Of a DNA stretch of 7,382 nt, positions 1 through 6,336 are shown piece by piece. Made by a program: the position numbers and the translations under genes. The DNA is taken from contig CAZPAM010000103.1 in assembly GCA_964584595.1 (NCBI GenBank), forward strand, positions 1 to 7,382. Reading direction: 5' to 3'. The notes beneath the pieces are model-generated. The model ran no database searches. It was not told where the DNA came from and saw only the letters and a list, made by a program, of their open reading frames with translations. This stretch comes from Scalindua sp964584595 (GTDB lineage Bacteria; Planctomycetota; Brocadiia; Brocadiales; Scalinduaceae). Positions within the stretch are counted from its first letter, which is position 1. Every line of letters begins with the position of its first letter.

Positions 1-1
1 A

Positions 2-223
2 AGATTATTAAGCTTATATGGCTTTAAGGATAGTTATCAGATTTACACTGAATATGACTATTCAAAACCACCATTCAACTATGACAGATCAGTTGCAAGG
101 TATGTAAATAACCTCAAGACGGTTCCGGTACTGAGATCTTTCCTATGGTGGCTGTTTGGAAAAACAAAGCCGCGGCACCCCGACTCGGATTTTATGTTCA
201 CGAGGATAACAACAAATAAATAA
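2..223 (+). CDS. C-terminal 73 codons of an unidentified protein, possibly a SAM-dependent methyltransferase
   Basis: The frame is open from base 2 to the TAA at 221-223, and the gene's start lies outside the window. The visible tail begins RLLSLYGFKDSYQIYTEYD and ends in a basic, threonine/asparagine-rich stretch after a Trp-Trp hydrophobic patch (SFLWWLFGKTKPRHPDSD). A Leu-Leu then Tyr-Gly-Phe pattern followed by a strand and a Trp-rich hydrophobic segment is common at the C-terminal end of class I methyltransferases found in polysaccharide clusters. No catalytic motif is present in this part, so that identity is a guess; a glycosyltransferase tail is also possible. The stop is 43 nt ahead of the deacetylase start on the same strand, with no terminator between them, so the two are probably co-transcribed. 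That the frame is coding is likely; its function is not established. Confidence 0.6.
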   Translation, partial: RLLSLYGFKDSYQIYTEYDYSKPPFNYDRSVARYVNNLKTVPVLRSFLWWLFGKTKPRHPDSDFMFTRITTNK

Positions 224-266
224 ATTAAAGTTATGTTCTTGATATACTTCATTTTCAGAAAACAAA

Positions 267-1664
267 ATGATTATTAAATTAATAGCAGTTTCAATTATTG
301 TTCCTATTATTGCTGTTATAGTTTTAGCATTTGGAATTGTATTAATTCGGTGGATATATATTCTCAGACGATACAAGTATAATGTTAAATCGGATTATAA
401 CTATAATTTCGACAGAAATACCTCCATTCAGGCTTCAGTCCAGATCACAACAAATGGTTTTGTCTGGCCAGATATTGAAACAGACTGGGATACGGGTTTT
501 CTTAAACTCAGTCTTAATTCAAGTCTATTAGGCAAATTCTTGAATCCGTCTATAAAAATACAATACGAGGATTTAATTATAAAGCAATGTTTTGAACACG
601 GCTTAAAAGGTGTAAGATATGTTAATATCAGCCAGCTCTCTAGTTTTAATCAAATACAGGGGAATAAAATCTCTCTTAAAGGATGTTATATATCCTGGAT
701 GCCCCAGAGTGCAGACATAGTTCTTTTTAAGAATGATAACTTAGAGAATGAGAGAATATTAGTTGTTGCACCTCATCCGGATGATGCCGAAATGGCAGCT
801 TTTGGCCTTTATAGCCATAAAGATACTTTTATTGCTACGGTAACTGCTGGGGAAGCAGGAGAACATAAATATAAAGAAATATATACTGATAAAGAAAAAC
901 ACTATTCCGCAAAAGGTAAATTGAGAGCATGGGATAGCATTACTATCCCTCTTTTAGGTGGGATAAGCCCTTTAAGATCTTTCAATATGGGTTACTTTGA
1001 TCAAACATTAGAGAAAATGTATTTTAACCCCACTAAGGAGGTAAATTCTTTATATATACAGACTTCAGATGTTAATACATTCAGACAGTTTAATGTATCA
1101 AACATGTTGTCTGTAGAATCCCAAAAGGCTACATGGAATAATTTAATATCAGACTTTGCATCTATATTGAAAAGAATAAACCCTAAAGTTATTGTTACAA
1201 CACATCCTTTATTAGAGTCTAATACTGACCACCAGTTTGCTTCAATTGCATTATTAAACGCGCTTAAAGAATCCGATTTGGAAAATGGTAAGCTCTATCT
1301 TTATACAACTAATCATAATCATTTTACAAAATTTTATCCATTTGGTTTTTCAGATAGCACTGTATCTCTTCCACCATATTTTGACAATTCAAATAGTTTT
1401 AGAAATTTTTATTCACATGCCCTTACTCCTGATCAACAAAATGAGAAAATTTTTGTATTAGAAGCTATGCATGATTTACGACAAACGCCACCATTAAGTT
1501 TCAAATGGCTTCTTAATATTTGCCGTTGGAGAATTGAGGACTGGATAATGGGTATTGATAATAATGTTATTAATAAATTTGTCAGGCCAAATGAACTATT
1601 TTATATTATCCCATTTGAGGAATCTGAAGAGTTAGTAAAACAGTTTTGGGAAAATAGAAAGTAA
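267..1664 (+). CDS. PIG-L family N-deacetylase, membrane-anchored, surface-polysaccharide type
   Basis: Predicted zinc-dependent de-N-acetylase of N-acetylhexosamine-containing intermediates (LmbE/PIG-L/MshB fold). The 465-residue protein has three parts. Residues 5-30 form one hydrophobic segment followed by an Arg/Lys-rich stretch (RWIYILRRYK), which by the positive-inside rule puts the rest in the cytoplasm. Residues about 50-155 are a beta-rich region without a known catalytic motif. Residues about 163-465 are the PIG-L domain. The signature VVAPHPDDAE gives His170 and Asp173 as zinc ligands and Asp172 as the likely general base; the third ligand is probably His322 in the TDHQ motif. All key residues are present, so it should be active. 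The family is usually near 230-300 residues, so the N-terminal addition is notable, though similar long forms occur in exopolysaccharide clusters. ATG at 267 is the only usual start after the in-frame TGA at 240-242, but no clear Shine-Dalgarno precedes it. Substrate is unknown; a lipid-linked sugar of the neighbouring pathway is likely. Confidence 0.9.
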   Translation: MIIKLIAVSIIVPIIAVIVLAFGIVLIRWIYILRRYKYNVKSDYNYNFDRNTSIQASVQITTNGFVWPDIETDWDTGFLKLSLNSSLLGKFLNPSIKIQYEDLIIKQCFEHGLKGVRYVNISQLSSFNQIQGNKISLKGCYISWMPQSADIVLFKNDNLENERILVVAPHPDDAEMAAFGLYSHKDTFIATVTAGEAGEHKYKEIYTDKEKHYSAKGKLRAWDSITIPLLGGISPLRSFNMGYFDQTLEKMYFNPTKEVNSLYIQTSDVNTFRQFNVSNMLSVESQKATWNNLISDFASILKRINPKVIVTTHPLLESNTDHQFASIALLNALKESDLENGKLYLYTTNHNHFTKFYPFGFSDSTVSLPPYFDNSNSFRNFYSHALTPDQQNEKIFVLEAMHDLRQTPPLSFKWLLNICRWRIEDWIMGIDNNVINKFVRPNELFYIIPFEESEELVKQFWENRK

Positions 1665-1685
1665 TCAAGATTTATTTTAATGAAT

Positions 1686-1717
1686 ACTGGAACTTAACCA
1701 TTATATCAGTTAACAGT
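1686..1717. terminator. Imperfect hairpin between convergent genes, possible weak terminator
   Basis: ACTG (1686-1689) and TTAAC (1694-1698) pair with GTTAA (1709-1713) and CAGT (1714-1717). This makes a nine-pair stem with a four-base bulge on the left arm and a 10-base AT-rich loop. It sits in the 70-base gap between the + strand deacetylase stop and the - strand glycosyltransferase stop, where a shared terminator would be expected. Neither side has a good T-tract, so it is a weak candidate. Confidence 0.25.
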
Positions 1718-1734
1718 CCACGGTCAGTGCATTA

Positions 1735-2736
1735 CTATGCCTTGAGGGCAGAAAGCATTTTCTTTATGCGATGTTTATAAGTATGTTTTTCCATGACTTC
1801 CCTATAGCCTTGCCTGGCAATCTTTTCACGCTCACCGGGATGTCTTAGATAAAAGTTAATTTTTTCTCTCAGATCTTCAATTCCGTCGAAGCCAACCAGA
1901 TGAGTACCATCTTCGAACAGCCTGAAAACGTCCTGCTGTCTGTCAACAAGGACAAAAGACTTGCAGGCAAGGGCCTCGTAAATCTTAGGACTTGCCTGAT
2001 AGCAGGGAGTATTTCCATCCTGATAATGGATAACAATAACGACTTTTGCAGCCGAAAAAATCCTGATCCACTCTGAATAGCCGAGCATACCATTGTTTAT
2101 GACGGTATTGCCACAGGATGTTGTTCCGGCCATTTGCCAGCCAGGCCCCCATATGCCCATGTCGAAATCAGTGATCTGTTTAAGGATTCTCCACCTGCAT
2201 GGGTAGAACGAGCCGACGAAGGCAATATCTTTCATATAGGCAGCACGTTCTTCTTCTGTCAAATCAACAGCATGGTGATAAGATGGATCACATGCAAAAG
2301 GAAGCCATATGCTGTTGTTAATACCATTAGCATTAAAAAGCTCCTGTGCTTCACTTCCTCCGCAAAAAACAAAATCATAATACGGTGCAATCTTAAGTAT
2401 GGGCTCAAAGTTTTTAGGTACATCTATGGTCCAGAGTGCCGTCTGTATACCGTTGTCCTTAAGACACTGTACCGTTTTTGCCATTATCCTGTACCCTCCG
2501 GTGATTACAGCTACGTTTGGATTTGTCTTGGCAACTAGTTTGTTAAATGTTTTGTTTATATACTGAATATCCAGGTGATGGAGCCAACTGATCCGGTGCC
2601 TGATTCTGCCAGGTATAATATGATTGCGGTCATCGAAAACAATGAGCTGGTGTCCTAAATTGCAGATGGCCTCCTCTATGTATTCGGTAATGGTGATGAA
2701 GCATGGGTTGTGGTACCCGGAATATAATATTTTCAT
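1735..2736 (-). CDS. CgeB-like glycosyltransferase (GT-B fold)
   Basis: The 333-residue protein resembles the CgeB/spore maturation type of glycosyltransferase (Glyco_trans_1_2-like C-terminal domain). It is expected to move a sugar from a nucleotide donor in the cytoplasm. The N-terminal half (1-150) opens with a Rossmann strand (MKILYSGYHN) and contains alternating strands and helices, ending in LPFACDPSYHH. The C-terminal half contains DIAFVGSFYPCRW (170-182), IWGPGW (195-200), a variable loop, then SPKIYEALAC (249-258), whose Glu254 falls where retaining GT-B enzymes carry a nucleotide-binding glutamate. It ends with HPGEREKIARQGYREVMEKH, the usual CgeB-type tail helix. Length is close to the family's normal and no frame damage is visible. 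It runs against its neighbours, has its own candidate promoter, lacks a clear Shine-Dalgarno, and is more GC-rich than the flanking genes, which suggests separate acquisition. Donor and acceptor cannot be read from sequence. Confidence 0.9.
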   Translation of the reverse strand: MKILYSGYHNPCFITITEYIEEAICNLGHQLIVFDDRNHIIPGRIRHRISWLHHLDIQYINKTFNKLVAKTNPNVAVITGGYRIMAKTVQCLKDNGIQTALWTIDVPKNFEPILKIAPYYDFVFCGGSEAQELFNANGINNSIWLPFACDPSYHHAVDLTEEERAAYMKDIAFVGSFYPCRWRILKQITDFDMGIWGPGWQMAGTTSCGNTVINNGMLGYSEWIRIFSAAKVVIVIHYQDGNTPCYQASPKIYEALACKSFVLVDRQQDVFRLFEDGTHLVGFDGIEDLREKINFYLRHPGEREKIARQGYREVMEKHTYKHRIKKMLSALKA

Positions 2737-2756
2737 AATTACATTAGTTTCATTGT

Positions 2757-2785
2757 CTTATATAATTAACAAACAACTCTTGCAA
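2757..2785 (-). promoter_or_regulatory. Candidate sigma70 promoter for the CgeB-like glycosyltransferase
   Basis: Read on the - strand: TTGCAA (2785-2780), 17-base spacer, TATAAG (2762-2757). This would place the transcript start near 2750, about 14 nt ahead of the ATG at 2736. The short leader fits the absence of a clear ribosome-binding site. The region is AT-rich, so a chance match is possible. Confidence 0.35.
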
Positions 2786-2797
2786 TTCATGCCTTAA

Positions 2798-3005
2798 TAT
2801 ATATATTCTTTATCATTTACGATAAAGCTTTTCAACAAAAATGAGATATTTGTCGGATTGTTCAGACCTAAAGAAACATATTTCGATAATGGCTGGAAGA
2901 AGACACGTTTCCAACAAACAAAAAAGAACGGGGTATCTGATTTCTTTCATTGTGAAAGGTTAATCCCACATATTGTTATTGAGTTTGATGTCTTTTTGCA
3001 TACAT
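2798..3005 (+). other. Unassigned open stretch without a start codon, possible gene remnant
   Basis: The frame is open from the codon after a TAA (2795-2797) to a TAA at 3003-3005 and has no ATG or GTG start. The middle of the translation (IFVGLFRPKETYFDNGWKK) has a protein-like mix of residues rather than the low-complexity look of random AT-rich DNA. I do not recognise a family. Its 3' end overlaps, in another frame, the remnant at 2964-3206. It could be another piece of the same decayed gene, a piece of a different gene, or chance. Confidence 0.2.
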
Positions 3006-3206
3006 AAGATTCTTTCTGCACCTTCCCCAAAAAACAAGATGATTGTTTTACCGGCAGGATTTGTTTTCGCTGGCGCCTCCATAGGGGTTGAAATGATAAT
3101 ATAATACCGGGTTCTGTTGGGACTTGGAAGAAGTATCAGTATTACGGTTGAGATAGCCTGGGAGAAAATACCCTTTTCCTTCCGTAAAGATAAGCGTCAA
3201 CCTTGA
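2964..3206 (+). pseudogene. Decayed 3' fragment of a small multi-helix membrane protein
   Basis: The 480-base gap between the glycosyltransferase and the phosphotransferase has no intact gene, but this stretch reads as the C-terminal part of a membrane protein broken by at least one stop (TAA at 3102-3104). The frame gives SAPSPKNKMIVLPAGFVFAG, then ASIGVEMII, stop, YRVLLGLGRSISITVEIAWE, and ends at TGA 3204-3206. The order Pro / hydrophobic helix with Gly-Ala / VEM / TVE..(W)E matches the intact protein at 6337-7026 (HIPSIVGLILGSACWVG, then AEIHAI, then SIAIEEGLEMAG) with similar spacing. It also matches the usual look of that uncharacterised family as I remember it (GAxGVEM then TVEExLEM). 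An upstream IPH in the +2 frame lines up with IPYAVV of the intact protein, hinting at a frameshift near 2965-3010. Family membership is inferred by eye. Confidence 0.45.
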
Positions 3207-3209
3207 GGA
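3205..3209 (+). promoter_or_regulatory. Shine-Dalgarno that decides a GTG start
   Basis: GAGGA lies 7 nt ahead of GTG 3217, an ideal spacing. The alternative in-frame ATG at 3241 is preceded only by an A-rich stretch with a weak AAGAG, so GTG is preferred. The site overlaps the last stop codon of the decayed fragment upstream. Confidence 0.6.
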
Positions 3210-3216
3210 ATATTTT

Positions 3217-4443
3217 GTGAATTATGAAAAAGAGAAAAAAATGTCTTTTGAGCGCAGGTTGCTTAATATAGACTCCGATGATTATGTTGTTTTCTTTGAC
3301 AATATTAATATAAGAAAATTAAAAGAAGGCCTTAGAAAAGGTGTTTTGCTAATAGTTAATACAGACAAAAAGATAACATTAAAGAATTTAAAGAATTCAT
3401 TTGATCAATCCGGAACGGTTGAAATTGACGAGTATATTATTTTTCTGAAAAAGGGCAAATGCTTATATGCGGTTAAATCTGACAACAAATCTGCAAGAGA
3501 GTTTTTCAGGATTCTGCTTAAAGAGATATACTATGGATCACCGAAAGTTCTTAGTTGGCTGCTGTTTGATACTTTTATGTTTAAAATTATTTTAAATTTA
3601 ACTGCTAAAGAGAAAGTGTTTTTCTTAAGAAGAAAAAATGATACTCATCAAATTGCAGATTTGTATTATAAAACCCGCAATAAGGAAAACTATGTTTTTA
3701 TAGATACAGAAAAACCGTTTATAAAGAAATATTTTACTGACGCAAATGACTTCAAGAGAGAAAAATATTTTTCAAAATATAAAACAGACGTGTTTGAAAG
3801 TGTTTCTGTATCAAGCTTTGATAGTGAGCTTTTAGTCCTGGAAGAAGACCTTGTAAAAGAAACAAGAAAGCAATTTAGTTGGGAAAGTGATTTACGACTG
3901 GTAAAGAATATTTGCTTGAGTTTAGCTGGAATTGACAGTACTGAGGATTTTTCTGAAGAAACCCAACTAGAGTATTTGAAAATCTTTCAAGATCTGAAAG
4001 GTCATGTTAAAGAGTGGGAGCGTTTAGATATTGAGAGAGAACTAGGTGTAAAAAGAGTAGTCAGGCACGGAGATATCACGATGTCAAATATTTTACATGA
4101 ATCTAAAAAGATATACTTGCTCGATTGGGAGTATTCCGTTACGAACGGATTTCCGTTGACTGATTTATTAAATGCAATTGTGAAGGTGTATAAGTTCAGG
4201 CTTAGTTATAGAAAAAAAGAGATAGACGTTTTGGATCATACTTTTTATAAGAAGAATAAGTTCTCTGAATTGGCAGCAGTACATTTGAATGAGTATTGCC
4301 AGAAGTTGAATCTATCTTGCGAAGAGCGTGGAAAATTATTCTTAATTTATTTGAAGATGTATATAAGTTCAGAAAAAGAAATTTTAAGGAAAATATTAAA
4401 TAAAGGCATCCCCAGCTTCATTGGAGTATTGAGTTACAGGTAG
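3217..4443 (+). CDS. APH/choline-kinase-fold phosphotransferase with unassigned N-terminal region
   Basis: A 408-residue protein. Its C-terminal part (about 155-408) has the aminoglycoside/choline kinase signature. RHGDITMSNIL puts the catalytic Asp at 286 and the Asn that helps bind magnesium at 291; LLDWE puts the second metal-binding Asp at 303. In the small lobe, PFIKKYFTD (Lys170/171) probably holds the ATP-contacting lysine, followed by REKYF. It should transfer phosphate from ATP to a hydroxyl of a small molecule, sugar or lipid. The first 140 or so residues (FERRLLNIDSDDYVVFFDN, later KGVLLIVNTDKKITLK) alternate strands and helices but show no motif I know. Context suggests a role in surface polysaccharide or its phosphate-linked substituent, not antibiotic resistance. 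GTG start is favoured over ATG 3241. The gene is very lysine- and AT-rich. The next gene on the strand starts 187 nt later, so the two may share a transcript. Confidence 0.8.
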   Translation: MNYEKEKKMSFERRLLNIDSDDYVVFFDNINIRKLKEGLRKGVLLIVNTDKKITLKNLKNSFDQSGTVEIDEYIIFLKKGKCLYAVKSDNKSAREFFRILLKEIYYGSPKVLSWLLFDTFMFKIILNLTAKEKVFFLRRKNDTHQIADLYYKTRNKENYVFIDTEKPFIKKYFTDANDFKREKYFSKYKTDVFESVSVSSFDSELLVLEEDLVKETRKQFSWESDLRLVKNICLSLAGIDSTEDFSEETQLEYLKIFQDLKGHVKEWERLDIERELGVKRVVRHGDITMSNILHESKKIYLLDWEYSVTNGFPLTDLLNAIVKVYKFRLSYRKKEIDVLDHTFYKKNKFSELAAVHLNEYCQKLNLSCEERGKLFLIYLKMYISSEKEILRKILNKGIPSFIGVLSYR

Positions 4444-4506
4444 AGAAATGAAATCATACAGTTTTCAAACATTTCAATAATGCTGCTATAGTATATACAT
4501 GTATAA

Positions 4507-4623
4507 TGTGGATACCCCAGTTCAGCTTTTTATCTTGACCACAATGAAGTATTTGGCCTTGTTGAACAGTACATGCAGGAGCAATTAGTATGCGCTTTAT
4601 CAAAAAGAAACCCAAAGAGATAA
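4507..4623 (+). other. Open 38-codon stretch ending just before the flippase, possible gene tail
   Basis: After an in-frame TAA (4504-4506) the frame reads GYPSSAFYLDHNEVFGLVEQ and then YMQEQLVCALSKRNPKR to TAA 4621-4623, eight bases ahead of the flippase ATG. It has no start near its 5' end. The amphipathic LDHNEVFGLVEQYMQEQ looks like a real C-terminal helix. I cannot name a family. It may be the remnant of a gene that once preceded the flippase, or chance; it uses the same bases as the 13-codon ORF in another frame. Confidence 0.2.
4577..4581 (+). promoter_or_regulatory. Strong Shine-Dalgarno ahead of a 13-codon ORF
   Basis: AGGAG, followed by an 8-nt spacer and ATG at 4590. It is the best ribosome-binding site in the 4444-4630 gap and is too far (about 49 nt) from the flippase ATG to serve it directly. 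Confidence 0.45.
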
Positions 4624-4631
4624 ATCATTAA
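4590..4631 (+). CDS. 13-codon leader ORF overlapping the flippase start (TAATG)
   Basis: ATG 4590 to TAA 4629-4631 encodes MRFIKKKPKEINH, a lysine-rich peptide. Two things support translation: AGGAG lies at ideal spacing upstream, and the stop overlaps the flippase start as TAATG, a classic arrangement for translational coupling. The flippase itself has only a weak AGAGA upstream. No family is known to me and the product may have no function of its own; ribosome delivery to the flippase start would be enough. A chance ORF of this length is quite possible. Confidence 0.35.
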   Translation: MRFIKKKPKEINH

Positions 4632-6109
4632 TGGAACAACAATCGCAATCAGAAATACTTCTTTCAGAAAAAGTAGCAAAAAGCGGGTTCTGGCTTTTAG
4701 TCCTTAAGATGTCAGTCAACATTATCGGCCTGCTCAAACTGTTTATTTTAGCCAGGCTACTTGTCCCAAATGACTTCGGCATGATGGGAGTTGCCTTCTT
4801 AATAATAGCCATTTTAGACACTTTTTCTGATACTGGACTTGACATGGCCTTAGTACAAATGAAAGATGATATTAAAGAATATCTAAACACGGTCTGGTCC
4901 ATTTCCATAATCAGGGGTCTTATATTATATGCCATCCTTTTCATAGCAGCACCTTATGTAGCTATTTTTTTCAAAAGTCCTGAGTCAACCACCATTATCA
5001 GGGTTGTAGGTATTGCCATTCTCATAAGAAGCTTTACAAATATCGGCATCATTTACTTTCATAAAGAGTTGGAATTTAAAAAACATTTCATATGCCGATT
5101 CAGTGCTACGGTCGTTAATTTCAGTGTCGCGGTCTTTGCCGCGTTTACATTAAGAAGTGTATGGGCATTGGTATTTGGACAGCTGGCAGAGTGTATAACA
5201 GGTGTTGTGGCAAGCTATCTCTTGCATCATTACAAACCACGTTTTAATCTGGATTTAAACAAGGCTAAAGAGTTATTTGGATTTGGGAAATGGGTATTTG
5301 GATCGAGCGTCTTGATTTTCTTATTTACCCAGGGAGATGATTTCTTTGTTGGTAAACTGTTGGGGGTAACTGCGCTGGGTTTTTATCAAATGGCTTATAG
5401 AATTTCCAGTATGCCTACAACAGAAATTACTCGTGTGATTTCTAAAGTAACATATCCTGCCTATTCTAAAATCCAAGACAACCTGCCCAGGTTAAGGGAT
5501 GCTTACTTAAAAACATTAAAGCTTACGGCTTTTTTATCCTTTCCAATAGCAGGACTAATTATTTCTTTGGCCCCACATTTAACATTGGTAATATTAGGCG
5601 AAAAATGGATGCCTATGGTGCCTTGCATGCAGGTACTGGCCTTATATGGATTGATAATATCGGCAGCCACTACTGCCGATCCAGTTTTTAACAGTATTGG
5701 AAAGCCTGGTATAAATACAAAGAACCAGTTTTTGCAGGTGATATTGTTGATGGCCCTTATCTATCCGCTTACAAGCAAATGGGGGCTTTTAGGAACATCT
5801 TTAGCAGTTGTTTTTACATCTCTAACAGTTAATATCCTTGTCCTCTTCAAGCTTTTAAAAATTACTCAGTGTATGCTATGGAGTGTTGTTCAATTACTAC
5901 TTTTTCCGGGCATAAGTGCATTTATTGCGTTCTTTTCAATGATAATTATTAAAGAAAATTATTTTCCTTCAAGAGGTATTATAGAGCTTATTATATCTGT
6001 CATATATGGAATCCTGGTGTATTTAGGTATAAGTTACTTTTTTGATAAGTTTTTCAGGTATCAAATTATTTCAACTGTAAAAGATAGTCTGGCGTCACTT
6101 TTCAAATAG
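4631..6109 (+). CDS. Wzx-type lipid-linked oligosaccharide flippase (MOP superfamily)
   Basis: A 492-residue inner-membrane protein of the polysaccharide transporter (PST/WzxC-like, Polysacc_synt) group, which flips undecaprenyl-linked repeat units to the periplasmic side. The conserved first-helix region reads ILARLLVPNDFGMMGVAFL (39-57). The mid-protein region GDDFFVGKLLGVTALGFYQM (235-254) and ILGEKWMPMVPCMQVLAL (321-338) are also typical of the family. Hydrophobic segments run through the whole chain, about 12-14 helices, and the length is normal. The N-terminal 15 residues are polar. It ends in a short cytoplasmic tail. ATG 4631 is the only usual start after the in-frame TAG at 4586-4588 and overlaps the stop of a 13-codon ORF. 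It lies 187 nt after the phosphotransferase on the same strand. Wzx alone does not tell capsule from O-antigen or exopolysaccharide; no polymerase or chain-length regulator is in the window. Confidence 0.93.
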   Translation: MEQQSQSEILLSEKVAKSGFWLLVLKMSVNIIGLLKLFILARLLVPNDFGMMGVAFLIIAILDTFSDTGLDMALVQMKDDIKEYLNTVWSISIIRGLILYAILFIAAPYVAIFFKSPESTTIIRVVGIAILIRSFTNIGIIYFHKELEFKKHFICRFSATVVNFSVAVFAAFTLRSVWALVFGQLAECITGVVASYLLHHYKPRFNLDLNKAKELFGFGKWVFGSSVLIFLFTQGDDFFVGKLLGVTALGFYQMAYRISSMPTTEITRVISKVTYPAYSKIQDNLPRLRDAYLKTLKLTAFLSFPIAGLIISLAPHLTLVILGEKWMPMVPCMQVLALYGLIISAATTADPVFNSIGKPGINTKNQFLQVILLMALIYPLTSKWGLLGTSLAVVFTSLTVNILVLFKLLKITQCMLWSVVQLLLFPGISAFIAFFSMIIIKENYFPSRGIIELIISVIYGILVYLGISYFFDKFFRYQIISTVKDSLASLFK

Positions 6110-6264
6110 TTTTTATAATAATTGTATTTATTGACGAATCATTACGATTGCAGAATTACCAGGGGTGTATTAATGAGATAAGGAACTAGAACCAAGAGGA
6201 AATTAAACATCAGGATACATAGTGAAATTACAAATGATATGTGGTTTGGGGTGGATAAACTATG

Positions 6265-6307
6265 AAAAAAACACCTACATCCCTTAGTGCTTGAAGAATG
6301 TAGTTGT
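6265..6307 (-). terminator. Intrinsic (Rho-independent) terminator of the 6337-7026 gene
   Basis: Read on the - strand, CTACAT pairs with ATGTAG (+ coordinates 6298-6303 and 6275-6280). The stem is extended inward by about four pairs including G-U, and outward, past one mismatch, by ACA/TGT. A run of seven T follows directly (A-run at 6265-6271 on the + strand). It starts about 30 nt past the stop of the membrane-protein gene, the right place and direction. The + strand side has no T-run, so it should not stop flippase transcripts efficiently. Confidence 0.75.
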
Positions 6308-6336
6308 CTGCATAATGCTGCAATCTTAGTAAATAA

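Noticed and set aside
233..277. 15-codon ORF overlapping the deacetylase start
   Set aside because: Only a weak AAAG lies upstream and there is no stop-start overlap of the coupling type. It is not distinguishable from chance.
2134..2538. 134-codon open frame on the + strand inside the glycosyltransferase gene
   Set aside because: It lies wholly inside a well-supported - strand gene, and its translation is Cys/Ser-rich without domain features; a shadow frame.
3217..4443. Reading the phosphotransferase as an antibiotic-resistance aminoglycoside kinase
   Set aside because: Only the general fold signature is shared. The neighbours are polysaccharide genes and the long N-terminal region is not found in resistance enzymes.
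4494..4507. 12-bp perfect palindrome TATACATGTATA followed by TATAAT as a possible promoter or operator for the flippase
   Set aside because: No -35 element lies at the right distance, and TA-rich palindromes arise easily by chance in this base composition.
4600..4944. 114-codon - strand frame across the flippase start
   Set aside because: It is antisense to the conserved N-terminal helices of the flippase; a shadow frame.
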